Shown in pieces: positions 42,988 to 55,636 of a DNA stretch of 64,000 bases. The position numbers were made by a program, and so were the translations under genes. The stretch comes from Xestospongia muta (taxonomy: Eukaryota > Porifera > Demospongiae > Haplosclerida > Petrosiidae). The notes beneath the pieces are model-generated. The model did no database searches, was not told the origin of the DNA, and saw only the letters and a program-made list of their open reading frames with translations. Where the stretch lies: NCBI GenBank assembly GCA_963693285.1, contig OY848923.1, positions 5,115,609 to 5,179,608 of the forward strand. The letters run 5' to 3'. Each line of letters begins with the position of its first letter. Position 1 is the first letter of the stretch.

Positions 42988-43484
42988 TTCATGCTGTTGT
43001 AATATTTAAGCATACATTGACTGCTGTTTCATTGAGTTGTTTAAATTCTTAAATATAGTATGGATTTATAATTTAATACTAGGCAGTTAATGTATAGCTC
43101 TGCAGTTACCAGCAATTCTATGTTACTACTACTCAAAATATAACAAGACATGATAATATGTGGATTGGTTACAAAAATGACTCAGACTGTCTTATTGTAC
43201 ATCAAAACTGCCCCTTTGACTATTGTAATGATGGAAATATTCAATTTAAAGTTATCTTTCCCGATCCACAGTATCTTCTTTACAAAAGGTCTGGCATACT
43301 ATGTCATTATTTCCCTTAAGTTTAAAATTATACCATATATTGACTATTGTTTAAGGTTAGTTTGAAACAAGATAAAATGGATATGCTACTCTTTCTCAAT
43401 AAAAGTATAAACTAAAAATTGAACAATCAATAAAGTTATTAATATAAAGTATTAAATCACTATTATTAAAACAAATATTTTGAT
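42988..43484 (+). pseudogene. Adhesin-like gene fragment (cysteine module exon) and flank
   Basis: 42988-43163 duplicates 32068-32230. From about 43155 the plus strand reads MWIGYKNDSDCLIVHQNCPF, DYCNDGNIQFKVIFPDPQYL and LYKRSGILC, then diverges. The W-I-G / CPFDYC / RSGILC order is the module that I recall following the beta-helix repeats in sponge adhesin-like proteins, so this probably belonged with 32257-32870 before the BEL insertion. The open frame at 43150-43365 is a different, meaningless frame. Copy B of the satellite block starts at 43485. Confidence 0.55.
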
Positions 43485-45240
43485 ATGTTAGCAGTTCTAA
43501 CAACATAGCCAAATCTTATGTTTAAATGACAATCAATAAGTTACCTTATTGTTCTTGAGAAAAAAATAATTTTGCAGCAAAAATCTGCTGCAACTTTGAT
43601 TTAAAAGCAATTTTATTACACAGGTAGTGCTGTTTGTAAACTCTCTAAATAAAAACTATTTCCTTACAAAAATAATAAAATCAACTAACTGCAACTTTTA
43701 AACTCCTATATAGGCGCTGTTTTGAAAGACTATCTATATGCATGCATGCGTATGACTACTCCATTTTTCATGCTACTTCTGAAGATTAATAAATAGGCTT
43801 TAAAAATATGAATGGATTTATGATGATATTCTCACATCATATATGAAAATGTAGAAAAGCCTAAGTTATGAACCACATATAATTAACACATGGACATTCT
43901 TGTGATTAATAGGAAGGATACTAAATTCTATTATACAATATATGAATATTGTAGAAACACAGAAAGGATTATTTTACATAATTCAACAGAAGACTACAGC
44001 ACTTTCAAGTGATTAATTCCTCCTTCACACTTAAAGACTAACATTATGAATACTTATTGAAAGTTGTGGAAATGAATTTGCTGAATGCTGCATTGTAATT
44101 ATCATGATGAAGAGACAAAAGGCATATAAAATAACAACGTTCTATAATGGTCTAATAAATGTAACATAGTAAGTTGAAACGTGCTAGTTGAATTGTCCAA
44201 TGAAGTAGTAGACACATTTCCTTTGGCCATTTTCTCATATAGTTATGATAAAACACTGTAGCATGGTTTATTAGCCAGACTACCAAAAGTCAGCCTAGAA
44301 AACAGTAAGAAAACCTATGGTAACAACTTTATCCTTGCCAATATATGTCTCTTTTATACAACTTTTTGACGATGGTAAAGTTAATGGAAAACATAGCAAC
44401 TGAAAAAACTGATGTAATGTAATAGTTGACAAAGACTTATATACATACATGTAGCTGTGAATTTTTGAAAGTGACTACTTCTGTGCAAAATGTTTTATAT
44501 AATTTCAAAGTATTCATACCATGTAAGCTATTTCTGTTGGATTTGGGTGAAATAAATCTCCACATTGTTATGTCTTACATGACAAGTAACATATCTTCTT
44601 CAATTGTTTTAGAATCTTTTGTTCTTGGTACTAGCCAGACTCCTTTTCTTTATATGGTATGGCTTTTGTCTACATAAAAATGAACAATAAATGTAATGAA
44701 CCGACTATATTGTAATGACAAGGTTTAAATCTCTATGAGTGCCTGAAAAAGGTTCTGGAATAAAATATTAGACTCTGTCTACAAATTTTATTTACTAAAG
44801 CATAATAGGAACTTATAGCCTTGCAAATGAGGGAGGGAGATACAAGTCCAACTTGAAAGCTCCCGAGCAGCTCTGATATATAGTATTTGACAATTATGAA
44901 TCCAATTAACTACCCAGATATAATTATTTAGTCAAAAATACTTTTGTACACCAGGCAAGGTAATGATAACATTACTGCTCTATAGTCTACTGCAAATAAA
45001 TTTAATATAAAATATTAGTGTGTATTGTAGACTATAACTTGTCCTCATAATCTTGTACATGTATTCCCAATTTAAATTTACCTTTAAAAACAAGGTTGCT
45101 GACGTAAACTGCTTGTATAAGCATTAACTAGAGGTCTCAAGGCGATGTGCTGATTTAGCAACAACAAGTCAGATATTGTGACTGCTTCTTATCAATTATA
45201 TGAGCACAGAACTTTAAATAAACAGCAATTCGTTTGACAA

Positions 45241-45449
45241 AATCAGAGGACCTGGACATAGATGTGTATCACAAACAGCACTGATAAGTTTGTTACCTTC
45301 AGAAAATTTATTGTACATTGTACCACACACATCTTGAGCAGTTACTTCATATAAAGAATCTGTTAGTGTGATGATCTCAATAGAAATAACAAGTGTTAAC
45401 CCACATACATCTAGGGATAACTTGTGCTTCTTAAAAATTTCACTAATCC
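45241..45449 (-). CDS. Possible orphan exon, copy B (unrecognised)
   Basis: Duplicate of 1819-2028. The frame is kept (LDVCGLTLVI, GTMYNKFSEGNKLI, AVCDTHLCPGP) with replacements such as N to S and H to Q. The acceptor-like tract is conserved, but the donor position has changed and the frame runs on to LSNELLFI. Weak support for a gene. Confidence 0.2.
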
Positions 45450-45840
45450 TAACAAAGAAAGAATGTATTAAATGTATTGTGAAAGAATGTATCATTATAT
45501 TATTATTACTAATCTATTATACAAGGAAAAAGTTATTGTACCTTTTATGAAAACTTGCTGATGTAGTCAAAATTTACTGCACTACTGTCATAACTCATCA
45601 CCACCAGTTTTGAGACATAACTTCATTTGGTAAAATGTTATAGACAAGTACAAGTACTATATTACATTTATACATATAATATATATGCTCCATTCAGGTA
45701 GAATTTGACATTTGAATCAATATATTTTTATCTAAAAACATATGTTAGTGAGAAATGGTTTTAATTATCTAACATACTTTGAAATAGTGTTTAGAATATC
45801 TAAAATCTACTAATAATGTGCTACTATATATATACAGTTC

Positions 45841-45974
45841 AAAAAAGAATGAGCCGAGGATCAACAGTACTCTTAGTACATCATAGTTAGCACACCTATG
45901 ATGCTCCAGACGACACCACGTGGAGGTGGTACTGTATTGCCGTCCCCCCACCCTACCACCTCTCATTCTTTTTT
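45841..45974. other. Structured inverted-repeat element, copy B
   Basis: Identical to 2419-2552, including the 13-bp arms (45841-45853 and 45962-45974) and all internal stems. The identity extends on both sides to a 230-bp block. Confidence 0.55.
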
Positions 45975-46140
45975 AAATGGCCTAATATGGTTAAAAATAG
46001 TTTTAATGGCCTAATATGCTCAAAATATATTTTTAATGGTCTATTATGCTCAAAATATATTTTAATAGCCTATTACGCTCAAAATATATTTTTAATGGCC
46101 TAATATGCTCAAATATTTTTAATGATCTATCATGCTCAAA
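45975..46140. repeat. ~30-bp minisatellite, copy B
   Basis: Counterpart of 2553-2715, with unit-level substitutions (taatggtctattatgctc, taatagcctattacgctc). Confidence 0.85.
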
Positions 46141-46389
46141 TCATACAAACACATAAAACTGACCTTACCATACCCTTATAAAGGACAATTTCATGAAGAC
46201 ACACAAATTGAATACTGTAGTGCTGTAGTACACACAAATAAATATAATTTCTTTGACAATGTGGACTAGGGGCATTCCTAAATATTACACAAGGGTCTGC
46301 AATTGATTGCATAAGACAAGAGGTTTCCTACAAATAATACGGTGAATAGGTTAGAGAATCCAAAAGTGTAGAAGGGTTTGATTATCCTA

Positions 46390-48350
46390 TGACACAGTAG
46401 ATAGGACAGTGCATTACGACACAGTAGACAGGACAGTTACTTTAGGACACAGTAGATGTGACAATTATATTAGAACACAGTAGTTGAGACAGTTACATCA
46501 TGACACAGTAGGTGTCACAGTTACATTATGACACAATAGACAGATGAGTTATATTACGACACAGTAGAGCATAGGATAATTATATCAGGTTACGGGTTAC
46601 AGTTTACAGAACAGGACAGAGTAGACAGGTGAGTTAAAAAAATATGACACAGTTGATGGGAGAATTATATCAGGTTACAGATTACAGAATGGTTACAATA
46701 GGACACAGTAGATGGGAGAATTATATTACGACTCAGTAGATGGGACAATTGTATTAGAACACAGTGACTGAGACAATAAAGTTATAATAAAGTCATGACA
46801 CAGTAGATGGGAAAATTACGTTAGGACACAATAGACAGGTGTGTTACATTATGACACAGTAGATGAGAGAATTATATCAGGTTACATGTTACACAACAGT
46901 TACAATAGGACACAGTCGATGAGAGAATTATATTAGGACACAGTAGATGGAACAAGTGTATTAGAACACAGTGGTTGAGACAATTAAGTTATAATACAGT
47001 AGATAGGAAAATTATGTTAGGACACAATAGACAGGTGTGGTACATTATGACACAGTAAATGGGAGAATTATATCAGGTTACAGGTTACAGAATGGTTACA
47101 ATAGGACACAGTTGATGGGAGAATTATATCAGGTTACAGGTTACAAAATGGTTACAGTAGGACACAGTAGATTGGAGAATTATGTTACGACACATTAGAT
47201 GGGACAATTGTATTAGAATACAGTGGTTGAGACAATTAAGTTATGACACAGTAGATGGGAAAATTATGTTATGACACTACAGACAGGTGAGTTGCACAGT
47301 AGATGGAAGAATTATATCAGGTTACAGGTTACAGGACTTTTACAATAGGACACAGTAGATTGAAGAATTATATTAGGACACAGTAGATGGAACAAGTGTA
47401 TTACAACACAGTGGTTGAGACAATTAAGTTATAACACAGTAGATAGGAAAATTATGTTAGGACACAATATACAGGTGTGTTACATTATGACACAGTAGAT
47501 GGGAGAAGTATATCAGGTTACAGGTTACAGAATGATTACAATAGGACAAAGTAGATGAGAGAATTATATTAGGACACAGTAGATGGAACAAGTGTATTAA
47601 AACACAGTGGTTGAGACAATAAAGTTATAACACAGTAGATGGGAAAATTACATTAGGACACAATATACAGGTGTGTTACATTATGACACAGTAGATAAGA
47701 GAATTATGTTAGGTTACAGGTTACACAATGGTTACAACAGGACACAGTAGATGGGAAAATTATATCAGGTTACAGGTTACAAAATGGTTACAATAGGACA
47801 CAGTAGATGGGAAAATTATATCAGGTTACAGGTTACAGAATGATTACAATAGCACACAGTAAATTGGAGAATAATGTTAGGACACAGTTGATGGGACAAG
47901 TGTATTAGAACACAGTGGTTGAGACAATTAAGTTATGACACAGTAGATGGGAAAATTACGTTAGGACACAATAGACAGGTGTGTTACATTATGACACAGT
48001 AGATTGGGGAATTATATTAGGTTACAGGTTACAAAACAGTTACAATAGGACACAGTAGATAGGAGAAATAGATTAGGACACAGTAGATGGAACAAGTGTA
48101 TTAGAACACAGTGGTTGAGACAATTATGTTATGACACAGTAGATGGGAAAGTTACAATAGGACACAGTAGATGAGAGAATTATATTGGGACACAGTAGAT
48201 GGGACAATTGTATTAGAACACAATGGTTGAGACAATTATGTTATGACACAGTAGATGGGACCATTATGTTAGGACACAGAAGACAGGTGAGTTACATTAT
48301 GACACAGCAGATGGAAATGTTACATTAGGACACAGTAGATGAGAGATGCA
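46390..48350. repeat. 28-bp minisatellite array, copy B
   Basis: Same unit family and higher-order order as 2965-5040. The marker ttgagacaat recurs, for example at 47414 and 47611 (197 bp). Some higher-order units are expanded or missing compared with copy A. Confidence 0.9.
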
Positions 48351-48459
48351 TTAGTTTATGGATTATAAATATATAGAGGATGCTATTAGGTTATAGATTA
48401 GTGAACTCTTGCCCACTGAGTAAGCTCTAAAGGCCAGGTTCGATATAGTACATGCACCA

Positions 48460-49125
48460 GACCTATGCTATAGGCTTATAATTGGAATGCTAAGTCATCA
48501 AATTATATGTGCACTTCAAGGCTCATTCCATATTCTAAGCACGTAAACTTCTCTCCTTTTCATAGACAGTAACTTATGCTATAGGCTTTTAATAGGAATG
48601 CTAAGTCATCAAACTATATGTGCACTTCAAGACTCATTCCATATTCTAAGCATGTAAACTTCTCTCCTTTTCATATGCAGTAACCTATACTATAGGCTTT
48701 TAATAGGAATGCTAAGTCATCAAATTATATGTGCACTTCAATGCTCATTCCATATTCTAAGCATGTAAACTTCTCTCTTTCTCATATGCAGTAACCTATG
48801 CTATAGGCTTTTATTAGGAATGCTAAGTCATCAAATTATATATAGTGCACCTCAAGGCTCATTCCATATTCTAAGCATGTAAACTTCTCTCCTTTTCATA
48901 TGCAGTAACTTATGCTATAGGCTTTTAATAGGAATGCTAAGTCATCAAACTATATGTGCACTTCAAGGCTCATTTCATATTCTAAGCATGTAAACTTCTC
49001 TACTTTTCATATGCAGTAACCTATACTATAGGCTTTTAATAGGAATGCTGAGTCATCAAATTATATGTGCACTTCAAGGCTCATTCCATATTGTAAGCAT
49101 GTAAACTTCTCTCCTTTTCATAGGC
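48460..49125. repeat. ~110-bp tandem repeat, six copies, copy B
   Basis: Units start near 48463, 48572, 48682, 48794, 48908 and 49019; copy A has five. Confidence 0.88.
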
Positions 49126-49899
49126 AGTATAGCTTTGTTTCTGCTGGCATCTTTTGGCCTTAAACATCCTATCAGAACTTCAATAATTGATACACCTATG
49201 TTATAATTAGAGAGAGCTCATAATTAATGACAACTGCATCTACAACAATGAACTTACAAACTGTTACCAGAAAATGTTGTCAGGTATCAGACTACCATTT
49301 TTGCTGTTGTAGAAACAGAATACTGACATCACTATAAACATAGTTTAAAATGTTGGTGAGACTGAAACACTCAAGTGAGATAGATGATCCATGTAGATTA
49401 TGAAGTACACAGATCACCAGGAATACGTTAACCTAATAATTATAAAGAAATGAAAAGTGATTATTACTGCATGTACAACATATCAAACTTACAAGGTAAC
49501 AGTAATCAGAGAATATGATGAGATCATCTTAGATGGTAACTATATAACTACACAATGAAATATAGTGTTGGGTAACATTGTTAAAAATGTTATATATACA
49601 ACTCACAACCAGTTTAGCATGACTAGAAATATAACATCAAGAAACACAGTAATAGGCAAATGATCATGTATTTAGTAGGTAAACAGTTAACTGAATTGAG
49701 GCAATTAAAATAAAATCAGAAAAGATTAAGTATTCATGCATAATAACTTATAAGCATAAATATTTCTAGGAAACAACAAGAAACCAGTTCATTTAATATA
49801 ATACAGCAAGTCTGAATAAAACCAGGATGGTGGGAGTTTATGCTACCAACAATACACAAGGGAATAATAGAACACAATTAAGTTACATAAGGACATAGT

Positions 49900-51115
49900 G
49901 AACTGTACAGTTATATAAGGGTGATTACATTAGAACACAGTTTAAGAACATTACATTAGGACACAGTAGACAGGATGACTACATTAGAACACAGTAGACA
50001 AGACATTTACATTAGGACACAGTAGACTGGACAGTGATATTATGACATTGTAGACAAAACAGTTGACAGTAGACAGGACAGTTATATTAAAGCCAGTAAA
50101 CAGGGTAGTAAGAATGAAAGACAGTAGACAGGAGAGGTACTTTTAAGGACAATATACAGGAGAAGTACATTAAAAGACAATAGACAGGACATGTACATTA
50201 AAAGACTATAGACAGGACAGGTACATTAATTAAAGGCAGTAGACAGGAAAGGTACATTAAAAGACAGTAGACAGGAAAGGTACATTAAAAGACAGTAGAC
50301 AGGAGAGGTACATTAAAAGACAGTAGACAGGGTATTAAAAATGAAAGAGAGTAGACAGAAGAGTTACATTAAAAGACAATAGCAGGGTAGTAAGAATGAA
50401 AGATAGTAGACAGGAGAGTTAAGTTTAAAGACAATAGACAGGACAGGTACATTAAAAGACAGTAGACAGACAGGTACATTAACAGTGGACAAGACAGGTA
50501 CATTAAAAGACAGTAGACAGGACAGGTACATTAAAAGACAGTAGACAGAAGAGTTACATTAAAAGACAGTAGCAGGGTAGTAAGAATGAAAGATAGTAGA
50601 CAGGTGAGTTAAATTTAAAGAAAATAGACAGGACAGGTACATTAAAAGACAGTAGACAGGACAGGTACATTAACAGTGGACAAGACAGGTGCATTAAAAG
50701 ACAGTAGACAGGACAGGTACATTAAAAGACAGTAGACAGGACAGGTACATTAAAAGACAGTAGACAGGGTATTAAGAATGAAAGACAGTAGACAGGTGAG
50801 TTACATTAAATGACAGTAGACAGGACACAACAAAAGACAGTAGACAGGAAGTTACATTAAAAGACAGTAGACAGGACATAAAATTAAAGACAGTGGACAG
50901 GACAGTTAATTAGGAGACTGTAGACAGGAAATTACATTAGAATACACTGGGCAGGAGTTACATTAAATACAGTAGACAGGACAGTAGACAGGACAGTTTT
51001 ACATTATGACACAGCAAACATGGCAGTTATATTAAAACACAATAGACACGACAGTTACATTATGACACTGCAAACATTACAGTTACATTAAAACACATTA
51101 GAGAGGGCAGTTACA
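49900..51115. repeat. Second 28-bp array, copy B
   Basis: Counterpart of 6460-7690 with a different order of variant units. Fewer acagggtattaagaatg variants than in copy A. Confidence 0.88.
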
Positions 51116-51659
51116 ATGGGATGCTGTAGACATAACAAAAATAAAGGAGACAGGGTTACTTACATTGATATAATGATGATTAAAATAAGGGATATAATAG
51201 GCCATAAATATGAGAGATCTATATGCTGTAATGCTCTACACAAAACAAGTACAAGAGAAGAGGAATTGTCTGAACATCACAAGCTAATACTAATACAAAA
51301 GTAGACATAAGGAGGATAAACAGGCTTGTACTAAATAAAGAGGCTTGACTGATTTTATTCAGACTTGCTACATTGTACTAGATATGCTGGTTTCAAAAGT
51401 CTATAATATTACAGGGAAAAATGCCAGACTTAGTGACGATACCAATGCACTAAATAAAGGCTAAATGAAGAAGAAAATTAAAACTGACTAAAGCTCACTG
51501 AATACAAAAGTTAAATGGGACAAACTAGCTATACTAACACACATGGAGTACTGTTACTCTGACCGTATTTGTTACTACTGTCCTCCACTTTTTTGTAGTC
51601 AGGAACAGCTTGTCTCAGTATTTCCTGCAGAGAACACCATCAGAATCACTCGACAACAT

Positions 51660-51966
51660 GACTCTAGGTCTTTCTTCTTGTCTTGCTAACAGCCCTGCAG
51701 AAGTAACGTCCTGACAGAGAGGTTCTAGGTCTTTCTTCTTGCTAACAGCCCTGCAGAAGCAACATACTGACAGAGAGGTTCCAGGTCTTTCTTCTTGTCT
51801 TGCTAACAGCTCTGCACAAGTAATGTCCTGACAGAGAGGTTTCAGGTCTTTCTTCTTGTCTTGCTAACAGCCCTGCAGAAGTAACGTCCTGACAAAGAGG
51901 TTTCAGGTCTTTCTTCTTGTCTTGCTAACAGCCCTGCACAAGTAACATCCTGACAGAGAGGTGGCC
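51660..51966. repeat. ~61-bp tandem repeat, five copies, copy B
   Basis: Counterpart of 8241-8722, three units shorter. Confidence 0.9.
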
Positions 51967-52023
51967 AAAATGAAGTAAGGGCGTCTAAGTTTATTACTTT
52001 CTAGTAAAAAATTGGCGGTACTA

Positions 52024-52139
52024 TGGCTGCTAGTCGAACTGAGCATGCTCAGTTGGTCATCGTGATCGCGCCATGATAATAAGGGCTGCTAGTCGAACTG
52101 AGCATACTCAGTTGATCATCGTGATCGCGCCATGATAGT
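52024..52139. repeat. 58-bp doublet with palindrome, copy B
   Basis: First palindrome ACTGAGCATGCTCAGT intact at 52038-52053; the second reads actgagcatactcagt and is no longer perfect. Confidence 0.75.
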
Positions 52140-53038
52140 AACAACAATGTAACTTCATATATATTATCTAGTACACAAAGAACATTGTCTTTCTGAATAT
52201 AAGTTTATTAATGACACATATACGAAGCCCTGCCTTTGTATTGCAGCATATTATTATCTCGTTACAATGGGTGGAGTTACTGCCTAGCATTTTGACCAAT
52301 TGAGGAATTATGCCGGTAGACCATATCGTTTATTAAGTATCCTTCCCAATAAACAATATAAACATTTATCCATAACATTAGTTGAAACAGTAAATATATA
52401 AAATCACATCAATACAACATACTGATTAATTTTAACATAAATAAAATCAAAAGTTATAAATCAGTACAATTGATGTAGACATTTCTAATTTACAGTTATC
52501 TTTGTAGAATGTGCAGTAGTCAATGACCAAGATCACCACACATTAAGTCTATGAAGTTGACTTTCTTTAACCTATGTATATATCATCTAAAAGTATAATG
52601 AGAGGATGTCGACTTAATAATAATTGTTGAGCAGTAGTTCCAATAAAGTCACAGGATCAAGGACAAAAATGTCAGACATCACATACCTCCATTATAAGCT
52701 GATACTGATACTATAGATAATATACTGTGCTTTATGGATCTAAGACTCATGAATACTTTGTTTAAGTTATCTCTTTTTGAAACATTTTGTTTTGCTGTAG
52801 GACTTCTTTAGGATTTCTTTAATTCAGCGATTTTCAATAAATGGAAGGGATATATTGCGTAACCGCCCGTGAAAGGGCAGTTGCGCAATTTTGCGGAGGC
52901 GAATGCAATTAATGAGTGGTTGGTAGCGCAATTTGCGCAGCAACATTACCAAGGCACCTGTACTGTTTTTTCGAAAGCAGCAACGCAAAGGCAATTGCTA
53001 TCCCTCGTTTGCAAAGCTAAAGACACGTCTAAGGCATC

Positions 53039-55101
53039 ATGGCATCGAGAAGTAGAAGCTTCATACAGTTACCTTCTGACCCAGACCTCCTTTTACAATG
53101 CATTGATGGTGCTGAAAGTGACGATTCGGACAGTGATTTCAAAGGCTACATTGATGAAGAAGCACTAGCAGATCTTTTGCAAAGAGATTTAATTAATGAC
53201 GACCTAACAAGGCAAACTTCTGAAAGCCTTGTACTACAATGTAACTCTTCAGCTCCACCTTCACAAACAGGAAGCAGCTTCCTAGCTCCACCTATATACA
53301 CGGGTAAGATGATTTTACACACAATGACATACAAAATAATAATTATAGTAGTTCATCCATTGGTTGCCACAACTCCAGCAACAGCTATGCCCAGTAGTAG
53401 CACTATTGCTACAGCTAGCCTACCTACAGGTAAGACAAGACAATACCAATAATAATAAAGTAACACTAACTTTATAGTTCATGTATTTACTGCATCACCT
53501 GGGCTTATTCTTGATATGACCAACAAACCACAATTTGCTTTCTTCAATCTATACTTTACATCAGCAGTAAAAGATTTGATCTATGTGGAAACAGTTCGCC
53601 ATGCTGAACAAGCGCTTGCATCAAATGAAACATACTTGCGTGATCATCCCAACACTCATGGCCATGACTGGAGAAGGAATCCAATGAAGCATGAGGAAGT
53701 TGACCCATTACTAGCCATTACAATTACAATGGGAGTAGTTGGATATCCGTCTGTGAGGTATTTATTGTACCTAGGAAATAGATTAATATGAATGTAAGTT
53801 TTATTTATTATACTTATTTATGATTGTAATTTTATAAATAATTTTATGAAGCCCTAAAATTTGTTAATTTCCTGTACAACTTACTTATTTGTAGATCATA
53901 TTGGAGCAGCAAATGACCATTTCATAATGATACCTTCAGTTATATCATGTCAGGCAGAAGGTTTAAATTATTGATGAGATACCTTCATTTGAATAATTCA
54001 GAACACCAGCCTCCCCTAAGTAGCCCCAATTATGACAAGCTTTACAAAATTCAGCCACTTCTTGATTTGCTGATTGAGTTATTCCAGTCAGTTTATGTTC
54101 TCAATAGAGAAATTGATGTTGATGAAAGTATCATTGGTTATGTAGGAAGACGCTCGTGGATCCAGTACATGCTCAACAAGCCCACCAAGTGGGGTATCAA
54201 GACATGGGTATCAAGACATGGGTATTGGCAAGAAGTGGCTATGTATGGAATTTTAAATTATACATTGGTAAGATATTATAGTTACTATAATGGTTGTTAA
54301 AAGAGTTATACAGGAAAGGAGAAAGATGGCGTGCCTGTGGAAGGGCAAGCGTACAAAGTGGTCATAGATCTTGTGTCACCTTTATCAATGAGTGGTTATC
54401 ACGTGTATACCGACAAATACTACACCTCACCTACACTTTTCGCTGACTTGAAGCTTGCTGGATTTGAGGCCTATGGAAGAGTACAAAAGGATCGAAAGGG
54501 ATTGAGTAGAGAATTTCAATTTGCAAAGTAACAAAAGGTAAAAAATAGCAATCAACAGTACTTACATTAGCCTAAAATGTAGGTGAAGTCTATTCCAATT
54601 ACACAACAGATGGAATTTTGTGTAATTGAAGACTACAACACTCATATGGGTGGAGTCGACAAGTGCTATCAACTCATGCTATTTTTTTTGTGACCTATGG
54701 ACATAGGTCACAATAATGGTGAAAGAAAGTATGTTTTCGCTTACTTGATGTATCCATTGTCAACGCCAATATTTTGTATAATATGGTCGCTGCAAAGCCT
54801 TTACCATAGGTTGATTTCCGGTTATCATTGGTAGTTGGATTACTAGAAGGTCATCAACCACCAGTTGACAAAAGGCACATTGCCCCAACAACAATACTTC
54901 CAATGAGATTGAGTGAATGCGGATTTCAGAACCTATTCCAAAAAATACGCCTTATAGAGGACGCCCCCAGTGTGAAGTATGTAATATAAGGCCCAAGGGA
55001 AAAAAGATCACAAACACAGTACCAATGTAACATTTGTAAAACTCCTTTGCATGTACACCCATGTTTTAAAGATTACCATACTAAGTTACATTATGAATAC
55101 T
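53039..55101 (+). pseudogene. piggyBac transposase, copy B
   Basis: ATG 53039: MASRSRSFIQLPSDPDLLLQ, an acidic N-terminus (ESDDSDSDF), a Ser/Thr/Pro-rich linker, then DDE_Tnp_1_7-type sequence: FFNLYFTSAVKDLIYVETVR, EEVDPLLAITITMGVVGYPS, SGRRFKLLMRYLHLNNSEHQ, YDKLYKIQPLLDLLIELFQS, EIDVDESIIGYVGRRSW (first Asp), NKPTKWGIKTW, GYHVYTDKYYTSPTLFADL (second Asp, near 54410) and MGGVDKCYQ (third Asp, near 54650). The cysteine-rich end lies at 54950-55100. Frame breaks occur near 53790, 54300 and 54530 and throughout the C-terminal third. All three catalytic positions are visible, but the gene is dead. Confidence 0.85.
54690..54711. other. Perfect 10-bp-arm hairpin in piggyBac copy B
   Basis: gtgacctatg, spacer ga, cataggtcac. 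The equivalent in copy A (near 14778-14800) is only a weak quasi-palindrome (catggatatgcacacaggtcat), and coding there is lost in B. This is typical of a template-switch mutation that perfects a quasi-palindrome. Confidence 0.65.
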
Positions 55102-55522
55102 AAGAATCATGCTCATATACATAAATAACAATCTTTGTGTCTAGATTTTATATAAGAGTGTGTAATAATATGCATATATCTGGTCATCAATCGCTCCAAT
55201 GGCCTTACGATGGTCCAGTTTGATGATATATGATTTTAATGACACATAGTAAAGAATCTTAACTAGAAAAATACACGAGGTAAATCAATATAATTGGGGG
55301 AAAGTGAAACTTACCAGCACTACAGGCCTTTCTTCTTCATAGATAATTGTAACTCCACCCTAATAAATTCACTGGATGTGACTGAAAGGTGTGCCCTTAA
55401 AAACCTTCGTGACACAATTTGTTTACACAGTACAGCTGAGATCCAAGTAACAACGGACTTCTCATATAACAGAGAGATAGGCTAGATGTATACAACGCAC
55501 CAGTTTAGACTTTCGCAGTGTC

Positions 55523-55604
55523 TATTGGTCCGGAAGCCGGATACGCTACTTTTATGCTACGGGTCCAGTAGTTCTACTGCGCATGCAAATAACCACGTGG
55601 TCAC
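55523..55604 (+). repeat. MULE left terminal inverted repeat, copy B
   Basis: tattggtccggaagccgg ... cgtggtcac. In places it is closer to the copy A right repeat than the copy A left repeat is (gggtccagtag). Confidence 0.9.
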
Positions 55605-55636
55605 TCATGCTGGGTATGGTCTTTTAGTGTATATAT

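Larger units (their letters stand above)
43485..52734. repeat. Segmental duplication, copy B (satellite-rich)
   Basis: Counterpart of 1-9501 in the same orientation about 43.5 kb away. Small indels and substitutions are spread throughout. The next sequence (from 52735) is the piggyBac remnant, without the 4.8-kb receptor-relic block of copy A. The part from 43485 to 45794 is plain AT-rich sequence with no supported gene; 49126-49895 and 51116-51659 likewise. Confidence 0.9.
52735..55101 (+). mobile_element. piggyBac-type transposon, copy B (longer)
   Basis: Longer version of 14312-15187, retaining the transposase N-terminus and catalytic core but lacking 120 bp near 54615 that copy A keeps. 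It joins satellite-block sequence directly at 52734. Coding is broken by several stops; introns may account for some gaps. Ends not defined. Confidence 0.85.

Noticed and set aside
55294..55485. 63-codon frame between piggyBac and MULE as an exon
   Set aside because: Its copy A counterpart has the same frame without a start codon, and a donor-like site on the opposite strand gives no coding sense. Left unassigned.
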